The notes under the pieces: generated by a model
What the model saw: only the letters and a program-made list of their open reading frames with translations
Told to the model about the DNA's origin: nothing
Databases searched by the model: none
Part shown: positions 46,665 to 55,540 of the stretch, in pieces
Numbering within the stretch: the stretch's first letter is position 1
Layout of the letters: each line of letters begins with the position of its first letter
Assembly (NCBI RefSeq): GCF_016612535.1
Contig: NZ_JAENXS010000002.1
Coordinates: 2,542,001-2,606,000, forward strand
Reading direction: 5' to 3'
DNA length: 64,000 bases
From: Bradyrhizobium diazoefficiens
GTDB lineage: Bacteria > Pseudomonadota > Alphaproteobacteria > Rhizobiales > Xanthobacteraceae
Made by a program: the position numbers and the translations under genes

Positions 46665-47093
46665 TCAGGCGTTCGCCATGGCGGGCTGGGCAGGGGCCGC
46701 GGCGAGGTCCATCCAGTTCACACCCCACATGTGACCATCCGGATCTTCAAAGCTGCGGCCGTACATGAAGCTGTACTCATCCTTTGGGCTGGGATCGGCC
46801 TCCCCGCCCGCGGCCTCGGCTCTGCCGACGATGTCGTCGACGTCGCCGCGGCTGTCGGCCGACAGACAGAGCAATACCTGGTTCGAGGTCTTGGCATCCG
46901 CGATCGGCTTCGGCGTGAACTGGCGGAACTTGTCGTGTGTCAGGAGCATGGCGAAAATGGTCTCTGAGAAGACCATGCAGCTCGCCGTATCGTCGCTGAA
47001 TTGCGGGTTCCTGACCGCGCCGACCGCTTCATAGAAGGCGGTGGCGCGCTTGAGGTCGGTCACCGGCAGGTTGACGAAGATCATCTTGGGCAT
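46665..47093 (-). CDS. VOC-family (glyoxalase-like) protein 2
   Basis: 142 residues; starts MPKMIFVNLPVTDLKRATAFYEAVG at 47093 with AAGGAG upstream; a longer reading to 47261 lacks sense. Typical VOC halves with FAMLLTHDKF and FEDPDGHMWGVNWMD. Probably cotranscribed with the VOC gene at 46125-46613. Function unknown; may be a glyoxalase or resistance-type protein. Confidence 0.85.
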   Translation of the reverse strand: MPKMIFVNLPVTDLKRATAFYEAVGAVRNPQFSDDTASCMVFSETIFAMLLTHDKFRQFTPKPIADAKTSNQVLLCLSADSRGDVDDIVGRAEAAGGEADPSPKDEYSFMYGRSFEDPDGHMWGVNWMDLAAAPAQPAMANA

Positions 47094-47223
47094 CGGAAGC
47101 TCCTTGGCGGGGTTCTGCCCAAGGACGGGTGGCCTGACGGCCATCCGACACCGCTTCCGGATATTTTTTCGTCCCCTTAACCTGCGGGATTCTGCCTCAC
47201 CGAACCCCGCATGATCTTCCGCC

Positions 47224-47739
47224 TTACTTCTTCTCGTTGGGGTCCCGGTGTACAGGGTCAATCCACAGCACGGTCTCGGGCTTCTCGACCGGCTCGATGT
47301 CGAGATTGATCGCGACCGCCTCGCCGTCGCTGCGCACCAGCACGCACTCCAGCACCTCGTCGCGGCTAGCGTTGATCTCCTGATGCGGCACGTAGGGCGG
47401 GACGAAAATGAAGTCGCCGGGACCTGCTTCCGCAGTAAATTGCAGGCTCTCGCCCCAGCGCATCCGCGCCTTGCCCTTCACCACATAGATGATGCTTTCG
47501 AGATGACCGTGGTGATGGGCGCCGGTCTTGGCGTCGGGCTTGATGCTGACGGTGCCCGCCCACAATTTCTGCGCGCCGACGCGCGCGAAATTGATCGCGG
47601 CCGCGCGGTCCATGCCTGCCGTTGATGGAACGTTGGTATCGAGCTGATTGCCGGGAATGACACGCACGCCGTCATGTTTCCAGCGATCGTCGTGATGATC
47701 GTGGTCATGGTGGGAATGCGAATGGTCATGGCCGGTCAT
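47224..47739 (-). CDS. Cupin protein with His-rich N-terminus
   Basis: 171 residues starting [18 protein letters not shown]: ten His in the first 20 residues. The rest is a cupin: [33 protein letters not shown] with HHHGHLE as the metal motif 1, and [16 protein letters not shown] as motif 2. The His-rich end suggests metal capture, and the cupin a metal centre. The start at 47739 includes the full His stretch. Role unknown. Confidence 0.85.
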   Translation of the reverse strand: MTGHDHSHSHHDHDHHDDRWKHDGVRVIPGNQLDTNVPSTAGMDRAAAINFARVGAQKLWAGTVSIKPDAKTGAHHHGHLESIIYVVKGKARMRWGESLQFTAEAGPGDFIFVPPYVPHQEINASRDEVLECVLVRSDGEAVAINLDIEPVEKPETVLWIDPVHRDPNEKK

Positions 47740-47866
47740 GGGACTTGCTTTCTGTTGGTTCCGTGCGCGCGAAACTAGCCAAAGCGGGCGCTTCAAGCCA
47801 CACCAAAATCGGAACCCTCATAACCGTCGGACGTTGTCGTCGCGAGCAAGCAGCAAGGAGAGTTTC

Positions 47867-48085
47867 ATGGGTAGCACAAGCGACAAGATCAAGGGCACCG
47901 CCAACGAGGCAATGGGCAAGGCCAAGCAGGGTATCGGCGAAGCCACCGGTTCCGAACGCCTGCAGGGCGAAGGCGCGGTCCAGGAAGTCAAGGGCAAAGG
48001 CCAAAAGGCGATGGGCGATGCCAAGGACGCCACAAAGGAAGCGATTGATCGCGCCGCTGCGGCGGGACGTCGCGCTGCTGACTGA
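47867..48085 (+). CDS. CsbD-family stress protein
   Basis: 72 residues: [28 protein letters not shown], then [22 protein letters not shown], the CsbD pattern of repeated Gly-Lys-Ala segments. CsbD-like proteins are general-stress proteins of unknown biochemical role. Start chosen by AAGGAG before the ATG; longer in-frame reading is not sensible. A bidirectional terminator follows. Confidence 0.92.
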   Translation: MGSTSDKIKGTANEAMGKAKQGIGEATGSERLQGEGAVQEVKGKGQKAMGDAKDATKEAIDRAAAAGRRAAD

Positions 48086-48105
48086 CGCGGGTCAAAATGA
48101 ATGTG

Positions 48106-48136
48106 AAAAGACCGGCCGCGAGGCCGGTCTTTTTGT
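48106..48136. terminator. Bidirectional terminator between CsbD and FKBP genes
   Basis: ACCGGCC (48111-48117) pairs with GGCCGGT (48122-48128), with AAAAG before and CTTTTTG after. It serves the converging csbD-like and FKBP genes. Confidence 0.9.
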
Positions 48137-48144
48137 TTGTCCGC

Positions 48145-48609
48145 TCATTTCACCGCGAGCAACTCCACGTCGAACATCAGCGTCGCGTTCGGCGGTATCA
48201 CGCCGCCGGCGCCGCGCGCGCCATAGCCGAGCTGCGGCGGGATGATCAGCGTGCGCTTGCCGCCAACCTTCATCGAGGCAACGCCCTCGTCCCAGCCGCC
48301 GATGACACGGCCCTTGCCGATCGGAAACTCGAACGGCTCGTTACGATCGAGCGAGGAGTCAAATTTCTTGCCCTTTTGGCCGTTCTCATAGAGCCAGCCG
48401 GTGTAGTGCATCACGCAGATCTGGCCGGGCTTCGGCGACGCGCCGGTGCCGACGACGCTATCGGTGATCTGCAAGCCTGAAGCTGTGGTCATGGTCTTTC
48501 CTGCGGTCTGGGCCGAGGCCGTGGTGGAAACAAAGCCGGACGCGCCGCCGATCAATGTGATCGCGAGTGCCGACATGATGGCGAGGAGCGCGCGCTGGAA
48601 ACGCTGCAT
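48145..48609 (-). CDS. Exported FKBP-type peptidyl-prolyl isomerase
   Basis: 154 residues with a signal peptide ([25 protein letters not shown]...ASAQT). FKBP domain: [68 protein letters not shown], with the aromatic pocket residues of active FKBPs. It assists folding in the periplasm. Converges with the CsbD gene at a shared terminator. Confidence 0.93.
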   Translation of the reverse strand: MQRFQRALLAIMSALAITLIGGASGFVSTTASAQTAGKTMTTASGLQITDSVVGTGASPKPGQICVMHYTGWLYENGQKGKKFDSSLDRNEPFEFPIGKGRVIGGWDEGVASMKVGGKRTLIIPPQLGYGARGAGGVIPPNATLMFDVELLAVK

Positions 48610-48670
48610 TAGACACCTTCCGTTCGAGGCGGGAGGTGTCTAGCGCAACGAGGGTATGGTTTCCACCCCT

Positions 48671-50962
48671 TCAGACCTCGATATTTTCCAGCCGCACGGG
48701 GAGCTTGCGGATGCGCTGGCCGGTGGCGTGATAGATCGCGTTGCAGATCGCGGCGTTGGTACCGACATTAGCGAGCTCGCCAAGTCCTTTTGCACCCGCC
48801 GGGTTGATGTGATCATCCTGTTCGGAGAGCAGGATCACCTCGACCCCCGGCACATCGGCATTCACGGGCACGAGATAGTCGGCGAAGTTGTCGTTGACGT
48901 AGCGCGCAGTGCGTTCGTCGATCTCGGTTGCCTCCAGTAGCGCCGAAGACATGCCCCAGATCAGACCGCCCATGAGCTGGCTGCGCGCCGTGCGCGGATT
49001 CATGATGCGGCCGGCGGCGAAGGCACCGACCAGACGCGGCGCCCGAATTTCGTGGGTGAAACGATTAACCCTGACCTCCACGAACTCCGCACCGAAGGCG
49101 TAGGCGATGTTGTCCTTCATGGCGGCGCCACCGACGAGGCGCGCGTGCCCGCTGTGCATCGCCTTGAAGGCATCCAGCGGCGCCCCGTCCGGCTTCCACT
49201 CGCCATATTCCTCAACGACGGCGGCACCGAGTGCGTCGAACGCCTTCTCCAGATCGAGCGGACGATCGCTCTTCGCTGCCTGCGTCGCCGGCGTCTGGCC
49301 GAGGCCCACTGTTTCCTTGGCCTTATTAGTGAGACTTTCGTTCGGCATCACCGCCTTGAACAGACGCTGGCGGACCTGGTCACACACCATCATGACCGCC
49401 GAGCAAGTGCTGGCCGTTGAATTGGAGCCGCCCGCAACAGGTGCCGGCGGCAGGTCGCTGTCGCCCATAAAGACGGAGACCTTCTCCAGGGGAACGCCGA
49501 GCCGCTCCGCCGCGGTCTGGGCGATGATGGTGTAGGCGCCCGTGCCGATCTCGTGGCCGGCGATCTCAACGCGGGTACGACCGTCGCGCTGAAGGCGCAC
49601 GCGTGCGGCCGACGGCGCCATCTGCGTCGGGTAGCAGGTGGCGGCGCAGCCATAGCCGACCAGCCAGTCCCCGTCGGACATCGATTTCGGCGCCGGCGAA
49701 CGCTGCGACCAGCCGAACGCTTTGGCGGCTTCGTCGAAGCAGGCCATCAGCGAGCGCGACGTGTAGGGCTTGCCGCCGATCGGCTCGTTGGTGGTGTCGT
49801 TGATGCGGCGGAGCTCGACCGGGTCCATGCTCAGCTTCACGGCCAGCTCATCCATCGCACTCTCGAGCGCGAACAGATATGGCACCTCCGGCGGCGAACG
49901 CATGAAGCCCGGCGTGTTGCGATCGGCACGCACGATCGACACAAGACTATCGACGTTCGGGCAGGCATAGAGGCGCGTCGTGGTCTTGGTGCCACCGACG
50001 CAATAGGGGTCGGCGCGCGAGGACACCTCGGCGCCCTCGTGCCTGAGCGCAACCAGCTTGCCATCTCGGCTGGCGCCCAGCTTGATCTCATGGCGGGTCT
50101 CGGCGCGATATGTTGCGATCGTAAAGCCCTGGTCGCGGGTCGGGACCAGCTTGATCGGCCGGTTCAGGCGCCTCGCGATGCCGGCAATGATGGCGGTGCG
50201 CGGCGTCATCGAGCCGCGCGAACCAAAACCGCCACCGACATAGGGATTGACCACCCTTACCTTGTCGGCGTCGATGCCGAGCTGTTCGGCGACGCCGTTC
50301 TTCAGGCCGTAGACATATTGGCTGGGCTCATAGATGACGAGATTGCCGCCCATCCAGACGCAACTCGTCGAAAACAGCTCCATCGGATTGTGGTGTTGCG
50401 TCGGCGTGTCGTAGGAAGCCTCGACCTTCACCTCAGCCTCGTCGAACGCCCTCGCGAAATCGCCAACCTGCGGATCTTCCTTGAATTGCGCATTCTGACC
50501 TTTCGCCGCGGCTTTCGTCGTTCCCGGCGAGTCGAAGCTTGCGCTCGGAGTTACAGCTGAATAGCTGACCTTGACGCGGTTGGCGGCTTCGCGCGCGGCC
50601 TCGTAGCTCTCTGCAACGACCACCGCGATGATCTCGCCGTCATGGGCGATGTCCGCCGACTTCAACGGCTGGATCGTGGTGCCGGCATAGCCGCCATTGC
50701 TGAAGAGTTTTGACTCCTTCAGCTTCGGCGCGTTCTCGTGCGTAACGATGTCGATCACGCCGCGGACGCCTTTGGCGTCGTCGAGATCAAAACTGTTGAT
50801 GCGGCCCCTGGCGATCGCACTGGTGACCAGGAACGCATAGGCCGGGTCGTCCAACGGCATGTCGGACGCGTAAGTCGCCCGCCCCGTGACCTTTGCAGTC
50901 GCATCATAGCGCGGCACGGGCTGGCCCATATTCGCCTTCGGCTCGAGAGCGGCAGCGGTCAT
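48671..50962 (-). CDS. Molybdenum aldehyde oxidoreductase, large subunit (PaoC type)
   Basis: 763-residue catalytic subunit of the xanthine-oxidase family, binding molybdopterin cytosine dinucleotide. Markers: EVKVEASYDTPTQHHNPME, PYVGGGFGSRGSM and the base Glu in GAKGLGELANVGTNAAICNA close to the C-terminus. No signal peptide; it would be carried to the periplasm by the Tat signal on the small subunit. Two bases separate it from the FAD subunit. Oxidises aldehydes with release of electrons. Confidence 0.93.
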   Translation of the reverse strand: MTAAALEPKANMGQPVPRYDATAKVTGRATYASDMPLDDPAYAFLVTSAIARGRINSFDLDDAKGVRGVIDIVTHENAPKLKESKLFSNGGYAGTTIQPLKSADIAHDGEIIAVVVAESYEAAREAANRVKVSYSAVTPSASFDSPGTTKAAAKGQNAQFKEDPQVGDFARAFDEAEVKVEASYDTPTQHHNPMELFSTSCVWMGGNLVIYEPSQYVYGLKNGVAEQLGIDADKVRVVNPYVGGGFGSRGSMTPRTAIIAGIARRLNRPIKLVPTRDQGFTIATYRAETRHEIKLGASRDGKLVALRHEGAEVSSRADPYCVGGTKTTTRLYACPNVDSLVSIVRADRNTPGFMRSPPEVPYLFALESAMDELAVKLSMDPVELRRINDTTNEPIGGKPYTSRSLMACFDEAAKAFGWSQRSPAPKSMSDGDWLVGYGCAATCYPTQMAPSAARVRLQRDGRTRVEIAGHEIGTGAYTIIAQTAAERLGVPLEKVSVFMGDSDLPPAPVAGGSNSTASTCSAVMMVCDQVRQRLFKAVMPNESLTNKAKETVGLGQTPATQAAKSDRPLDLEKAFDALGAAVVEEYGEWKPDGAPLDAFKAMHSGHARLVGGAAMKDNIAYAFGAEFVEVRVNRFTHEIRAPRLVGAFAAGRIMNPRTARSQLMGGLIWGMSSALLEATEIDERTARYVNDNFADYLVPVNADVPGVEVILLSEQDDHINPAGAKGLGELANVGTNAAICNAIYHATGQRIRKLPVRLENIEV

Positions 50963-50964
50963 GG

Positions 50965-51981
50965 TCAGATCTCCATCATTACGGCTTGCTGGAGTGCGCG
51001 TGCCACCACGCGCTTGCCGAGCGCGATCTTGAAGCTGTTGTGCTGACGACCCCGGGCGTCCGCGAAGGCGGCATCAGCGGCACGCCGCGCCAGATCGTCA
51101 TCGAACTTCTGGCCCTTGAGCAGCGCCTCCACCTCGCGCGCACGCCAGGGCACTGTTGCGACACCGCCGAGTGCGACACGCGCATCCTTGATAGCGCCGT
51201 CCTGCACGTCGAGCGCCACGGCGGCCGACGAGAGCGCGAATTCATAGGACTGTCGATCGCGCGCCTTCAAGTAGGCGGAGCGCGGCCAGCGGCCGGGAAT
51301 GACGAAGGCCGAAATCAACTCGCCCGGTTGAAGCGTGGTCTCGATATCAGGCGTATTGCCGGGAGCCTTGTGCAGCTCTGTGAACGGCATGCTGCGCGTT
51401 CCGGATTTGCCGGTAACCTCGACGGCGGCATCCAACGCGATCAATGCCTGGGCGAAATCGCCGGGATAGGTCGCGATGCACTGATCCGAGGTGCCGAGCA
51501 CCGCGTGCATGCGGTTGACGCCGCCCATTGCGGCGCAGCCGGAGCCTGGATTGCGCTTGTTGCAATTCTCGTAGGAAACATCGCGGAAATAGCTGCAGCG
51601 CGTCCGCTGCAGCACGTTGCCGCCGAGCGTCGCCATGTTGCGCAGCTGGGCGCTGGCGGCGAGCTTCAGGGAACTGGCGACGACCGGATAATTGCGCTGG
51701 ACTTCGTCATTAGCGGCGACGTTCGACATCTTCGCGAGCGCGCCGAGCCGCAAACTATCGCCTTCCGAATCGATCGTCGACCAGCTGCGCGCGAGCGGAT
51801 TGATGTCGACGATCGCAGAAGGCCGCATCACGTCCAGCTTCATCAGATCGATCAGCGTGGTGCCACCGGCGAGCGGCTGTGCCGCGGCCCTGGTCAGCGG
51901 ATTGTTGGCGGCCGCGGCGGCGCCAAGCGCCTGCACGGCCATCCCGGGGTCTGTCGCCCTCTGATACGAAAATGGTCGCAT
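50965..51981 (-). CDS. Molybdenum aldehyde oxidoreductase, FAD subunit (PaoB type)
   Basis: 338 residues. FAD-binding PCMH domain with AGGTTLIDLMKLDVMRPSAIVDI. Between strands an insertion CSYFRDVSYENCNKRNPGSGC brings three or four Cys, as in PaoB-like subunits that carry an extra 4Fe-4S cluster. It links electron transfer from the Mo centre to an acceptor. Lies between the large and small subunits, all in one operon. Confidence 0.92.
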   Translation of the reverse strand: MRPFSYQRATDPGMAVQALGAAAAANNPLTRAAAQPLAGGTTLIDLMKLDVMRPSAIVDINPLARSWSTIDSEGDSLRLGALAKMSNVAANDEVQRNYPVVASSLKLAASAQLRNMATLGGNVLQRTRCSYFRDVSYENCNKRNPGSGCAAMGGVNRMHAVLGTSDQCIATYPGDFAQALIALDAAVEVTGKSGTRSMPFTELHKAPGNTPDIETTLQPGELISAFVIPGRWPRSAYLKARDRQSYEFALSSAAVALDVQDGAIKDARVALGGVATVPWRAREVEALLKGQKFDDDLARRAADAAFADARGRQHNSFKIALGKRVVARALQQAVMMEI

Positions 51982-51985
51982 GGGC

Positions 51986-52600
51986 CTAGCCTTTCATGAT
52001 CTCGGGCGCGGCCTGCTTCACGGCGGCGACGATGTTGGGATAGGCGGCGCAGCGGCAGATGTTGCCGCTCATATATTCGCGAATGTCGGCATCGGAGCCA
52101 GCATGTCCCTCCTTGACGCAGGCAATCGCCGACATGATCTGGCCGGGCGTACAATAGCCGCACTGGAAAGCATCGTTATCGACGAAGGCTTGTTGCATCG
52201 GATGCAGGCGGTCGTTGGTGGCGAGTCCTTCGATGGTCGTGATCTCCTGACCTTCGGCCGCGAGCGTCAACGTCAGGCAGGAGACGACGCGGCGGTCGCC
52301 AATCAACACCGTACAGGCGCCGCACTGGCCGTGGTCGCAGCCCTTCTTGCTGCCGGTGAGCTTGAGATGTTCACGCAGCGCATCCAGCAGCGTGGTGCGC
52401 GCGTCGATGCTCAGGCGCTTGTCCTGGCCATTCACCCGCAACGTGACGTCCACGGGAAGAGTCGGATCCTGCGCAACTGGCGCTCGCGCATCCTGCCCGG
52501 CCGCGCGCGCCGTCATCGGAACAAGCGCGCTGCCTGCGGCGCCCGCCATGAAAGCGCGCCGATCGAATCCCGACGATCGGGAACTTGAATTACTGGACAT
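51986..52600 (-). CDS. Molybdenum aldehyde oxidoreductase, 2Fe-2S subunit with Tat signal (PaoA type)
   Basis: 204 residues. A Tat signal lies in the first 45 residues (GFDRRAFMAGAAGSALVPM), followed by two 2Fe-2S sites: CDHGQCGACTVLIGD...C and CGYCTPGQIM...ICRCAAY. This subunit exports the whole complex. Start taken at MSSNSSS (52600) as the upstream in-frame region to 52651 lacks a signal pattern. A cofactor-insertion chaperone (PaoD/XdhC type) is not in the window. Confidence 0.93.
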   Translation of the reverse strand: MSSNSSSRSSGFDRRAFMAGAAGSALVPMTARAAGQDARAPVAQDPTLPVDVTLRVNGQDKRLSIDARTTLLDALREHLKLTGSKKGCDHGQCGACTVLIGDRRVVSCLTLTLAAEGQEITTIEGLATNDRLHPMQQAFVDNDAFQCGYCTPGQIMSAIACVKEGHAGSDADIREYMSGNICRCAAYPNIVAAVKQAAPEIMKG

Positions 52601-52773
52601 GGATGGCCTCCGCCGCTTCAAAACAAAGCAGCGCACGCCTGCACCGCTCACGGCCCCTCAACTTGGGGCAATGGACTCTGTTCCGAGCGGGAATGAGCGA
52701 CGCAGCGAATGCCGCACCGCCATCCGTCAACTTTTCCTGATGTGCGCGAGGAACTTTGCCTCGCGGGCCCCGA

Positions 52774-54360
52774 TCAATAACCCAACGCGCAGCCGTCCTT
52801 GCGCGGATCGGAACCGCCGGTGAGTGTGCCCTTGTCCCAGTCGATCCAGATCGTCTGGGCGCCGCCGAGCGGGCCGACCACGCTGGTGGCTTTGTGGCCG
52901 AGCTTCTTGAGGCCCTCGACGATCTCGGCCGGCACGCTGTCCTCGAGCTGATACTGGCCCTCGTAGTGCAGGCCGCGCGGCATGTCGATCGCCTCCTGCA
53001 CGTCGCAGCCATAGTCGATGACGTTGGTCAAGAGATGGGTCTGGCCGGTCGGCTGGTACTGGCCGCCCATCACCGCGAACGACATCGTGGAACGGCCGCC
53101 CTTCGTGAGCAGGCCCGGCATGATCGTGTGTAGCGGGCGCTTGCCGCCTTCGATGCAGTTGGGATGGCCCGGCTGGATGCGGAAGCCGCCGGCGCGATTC
53201 TGGAGCAGCACGCCGGTCTTGTTCGATACGATCGCCGAGCCGAAGGAATGCGCGACCGAGTTGATGAACGAGCAGACGTTGCGATCCTTGTCCACGACCG
53301 TGATGTAGATGGTCGAGGGATTCATGGGCGGCGCGACGTTCGGCAAATCGAGCATGCCGTCCATGCGGATCTTGCTGATATACGCGTCGGCGAAGCCCTT
53401 CTCGAGCATCTCGGCAACATTGATCTTCATATGCTCGGGAGAGGCGACGTGCATCTCGCGGTTCATGTAGGCGATGCGCGCGGCTTCGGCTTCGAGATGG
53501 AAGCGTTCGACGCTGAGCGGCGCGTACTTGGTCAGGTCGAACCGCGACAGGATGTTCAGCATCAGCAGCGCGGTGACGCCCGGACCGTTCGGCGGGCATT
53601 GCCAGACGTCGTAGCCCTTGTACATGGTGCCGATCGGCGTCGTCGTCTCGGTGGTGTGCGCGGCGAAATCGTCGAGCGTGTGCAGGCCACCGATGCCACG
53701 CAGGGTCTCGACGATGTCGTCGGCGATCGCGCCCTTGTAGAAGGCGTCGCGGCCGTCCTTGGCGATCTCGCGCAGCGTCTTGCCGAGCTCGGCCTGGCGG
53801 ATGACGTCGCCGGCGACCGGCGGCTTGCCGCCGGGCAGCAGGTAACGCACCGTGTTGGTGCCACCCTTCAGCTTCTCGAACTGGTTCTTCCAGTCGAAGG
53901 CGATGCGGGGCGCAACGACGTAGCCTTCCTCGGCCGCCTTGATCGCGGGCTGCAGCAGCCGGTCGAAACCGAACTTGCCGTGATCGCGCAGCACGGTCGC
54001 GAAGGCGTCGATCACGCCGGGGATCGAGACCGCATGCGCCGAGGTCAGCGGCACCGACGTCATCTTGCGCTCGAGATACCAGTCGGCATTGGCAGCCTTC
54101 GGCGCCCGGCCGGAGCCGTTATAGGCGACGATCTTGCCCTCGCCGCGCGGCTGGATCAGCGCAAAGCAATCACCGCCGATGCCGGTCGATTGCGGCTCGA
54201 TCACGCCGAGCACCGCCGACCCCGCCACGGCCGCATCCACCGCCGTACCGCCCTCGCGCAGCACCTCGATCGCGGCGAGCGACGCCTGCGGATGCGAGGT
54301 CGCGACCATCGCGTTGGTGGCGTGGACCGTGGACCTGCCGGGGAAGTGGAAGTTTCTCAT
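52774..54360 (-). CDS. Gamma-glutamyltransferase-family protein
   Basis: 528 residues starting MRNFHFPGRSTVHATNAMVATSHPQAS. The autocatalytic cleavage site Thr and following VVD are seen in PSTIYITVVDKDRN (Thr about residue 350), and IGGDCFALI, GAVAGSAVLG-type motifs mark the NTN hydrolase fold. No signal peptide is visible, so it may be cytoplasmic; relatives act on glutathione, cephalosporins or other gamma-glutamyl compounds. The long upstream reading to 55269 covers the antisense of trhO and is rejected. Confidence 0.9.
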   Translation of the reverse strand: MRNFHFPGRSTVHATNAMVATSHPQASLAAIEVLREGGTAVDAAVAGSAVLGVIEPQSTGIGGDCFALIQPRGEGKIVAYNGSGRAPKAANADWYLERKMTSVPLTSAHAVSIPGVIDAFATVLRDHGKFGFDRLLQPAIKAAEEGYVVAPRIAFDWKNQFEKLKGGTNTVRYLLPGGKPPVAGDVIRQAELGKTLREIAKDGRDAFYKGAIADDIVETLRGIGGLHTLDDFAAHTTETTTPIGTMYKGYDVWQCPPNGPGVTALLMLNILSRFDLTKYAPLSVERFHLEAEAARIAYMNREMHVASPEHMKINVAEMLEKGFADAYISKIRMDGMLDLPNVAPPMNPSTIYITVVDKDRNVCSFINSVAHSFGSAIVSNKTGVLLQNRAGGFRIQPGHPNCIEGGKRPLHTIMPGLLTKGGRSTMSFAVMGGQYQPTGQTHLLTNVIDYGCDVQEAIDMPRGLHYEGQYQLEDSVPAEIVEGLKKLGHKATSVVGPLGGAQTIWIDWDKGTLTGGSDPRKDGCALGY

Positions 54361-54558
54361 CGAAGTTTTGCTCTCTTGGACCGTCGGCGCGGATGGCACG
54401 CCATCCCGGAAAAACCGGGCCTTCATGACACATTCCGGCCGGTCCGGGCAATGCTGGCATACCAGGGAAATGGCTGCCATCCGCTGGGCGTATAGGCCTT
54501 TTGCGCCCGGCCACGATGCGGGTTTTCTGGGCGCCGGCCGCCTGCTAAACGAGCCAGC

Positions 54559-55326
54559 ATGAACGCCAAGGTCTGCGCCTTCTACCAATTCGCCGCCCTG
54601 CCCGACTACCGCGAGCTGCGCGAGCCGTTGCGCGCGTTCTGTGCCGACCTGTCCCTGAAGGGCAGCGTGCTGCTGGCTCAGGAGGGCATCAACGGGACGA
54701 TCGCGGGCGCTCCTGAGGCGATCGACGCCTTCGCCCACGAGCTCGCGCACGGCGTCCTGTTCGGCGGCCGGCTCAACAATCTCGAACTGAAGTGCTCGAC
54801 CGCAGAGGCGATGCCGTTCGGCCGACTCAAGGTGCGGCTGAAGAAGGAGATCGTCACGCTTGGCGATACCGCCGTCGATCCGACCCGGCTGGTCGGCACC
54901 TATGTCGATGCCGCCGACTGGAACGCGCTGATTTCGTCCCCCGATACGCTGGTGCTCGATACCCGCAACGCCTTCGAGGTGGCGATGGGCACGTTCGAGG
55001 GCGCGGTCGATCCAGGCCTCAGGAGCTTCGGCCAGTTCAAGGATTTTGCCGCCGGGCAGCTCGATCCCGCGAAACACCGGCGCATCGCCATGTTCTGCAC
55101 CGGCGGCATCCGCTGCGAGAAGGCGAGCGCGCATCTGCTGGCGCGCGGCTTCGACGAGGTCTACCACCTCAAGGGCGGCATTTTGAAGTATCTGGAACAG
55201 GTGCCGGAGGCGCAGAGCCGCTGGCGCGGCGAATGTTTTGTGTTCGACGAGCGCGTAGCGCTCGGCCATGGCTTACAAGAACTTGGTTTGCGCGAGCGGG
55301 ACAAGGACGCGGCACGTGACGAATGA
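54559..55326 (+). CDS. trhO: tRNA uridine-34 5-hydroxylase (TrhO, rhodanese fold)
   Basis: 255 residues starting MNAKVCAFYQFAALPDYREL. The N-terminal acylphosphatase-like part has GSVLLAQEGINGTIAG; the rhodanese part has catalytic C180 in MFCTGGIRCEKA. TrhO makes 5-hydroxyuridine at the wobble position of some tRNAs, with oxygen. The last 11 bases overlap the following slyX-like gene. Confidence 0.93.
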   Translation: MNAKVCAFYQFAALPDYRELREPLRAFCADLSLKGSVLLAQEGINGTIAGAPEAIDAFAHELAHGVLFGGRLNNLELKCSTAEAMPFGRLKVRLKKEIVTLGDTAVDPTRLVGTYVDAADWNALISSPDTLVLDTRNAFEVAMGTFEGAVDPGLRSFGQFKDFAAGQLDPAKHRRIAMFCTGGIRCEKASAHLLARGFDEVYHLKGGILKYLEQVPEAQSRWRGECFVFDERVALGHGLQELGLRERDKDAARDE

Positions 55327-55534
55327 GATCAAGACGCTAGCCGAGCGCATCGACGTCCTGGAGACGCGGCTCGCCTATCAGGACGACACCATCGAGACGC
55401 TGAACCAGACCATCACCGCGCAATGGAAGCAGATCGACGCGCTGACGCGACAGTTCGCGCAGCTGAATGAACGGCTTCAGGAGGCGGAAGCGAGCGCGCC
55501 GGGGCCCGTCAACGAGCGGCCGCCGCATTATTGA
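55316..55534 (+). CDS. slyX: SlyX-family coiled-coil protein
   Basis: 72 residues with GTG start at 55316: VTNEIKTLAERIDVLETRLAYQDDTIETLNQTIT, with a heptad pattern ending in PPHY, the C-terminus characteristic of SlyX. The start overlaps trhO by 11 bases, so the two are probably cotranscribed. A longer frame from 55268 runs through trhO. The function of the family is unclear. Confidence 0.9.
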   Translation: MTNEIKTLAERIDVLETRLAYQDDTIETLNQTITAQWKQIDALTRQFAQLNERLQEAEASAPGPVNERPPHY

Positions 55535-55540
55535 ATGCGA

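Noticed and set aside
54361..55269. N-terminal extension of the gamma-glutamyltransferase gene
   Set aside because: The extension lies antisense to trhO and shows no family features; the start at 54360 agrees with the family N-terminus.
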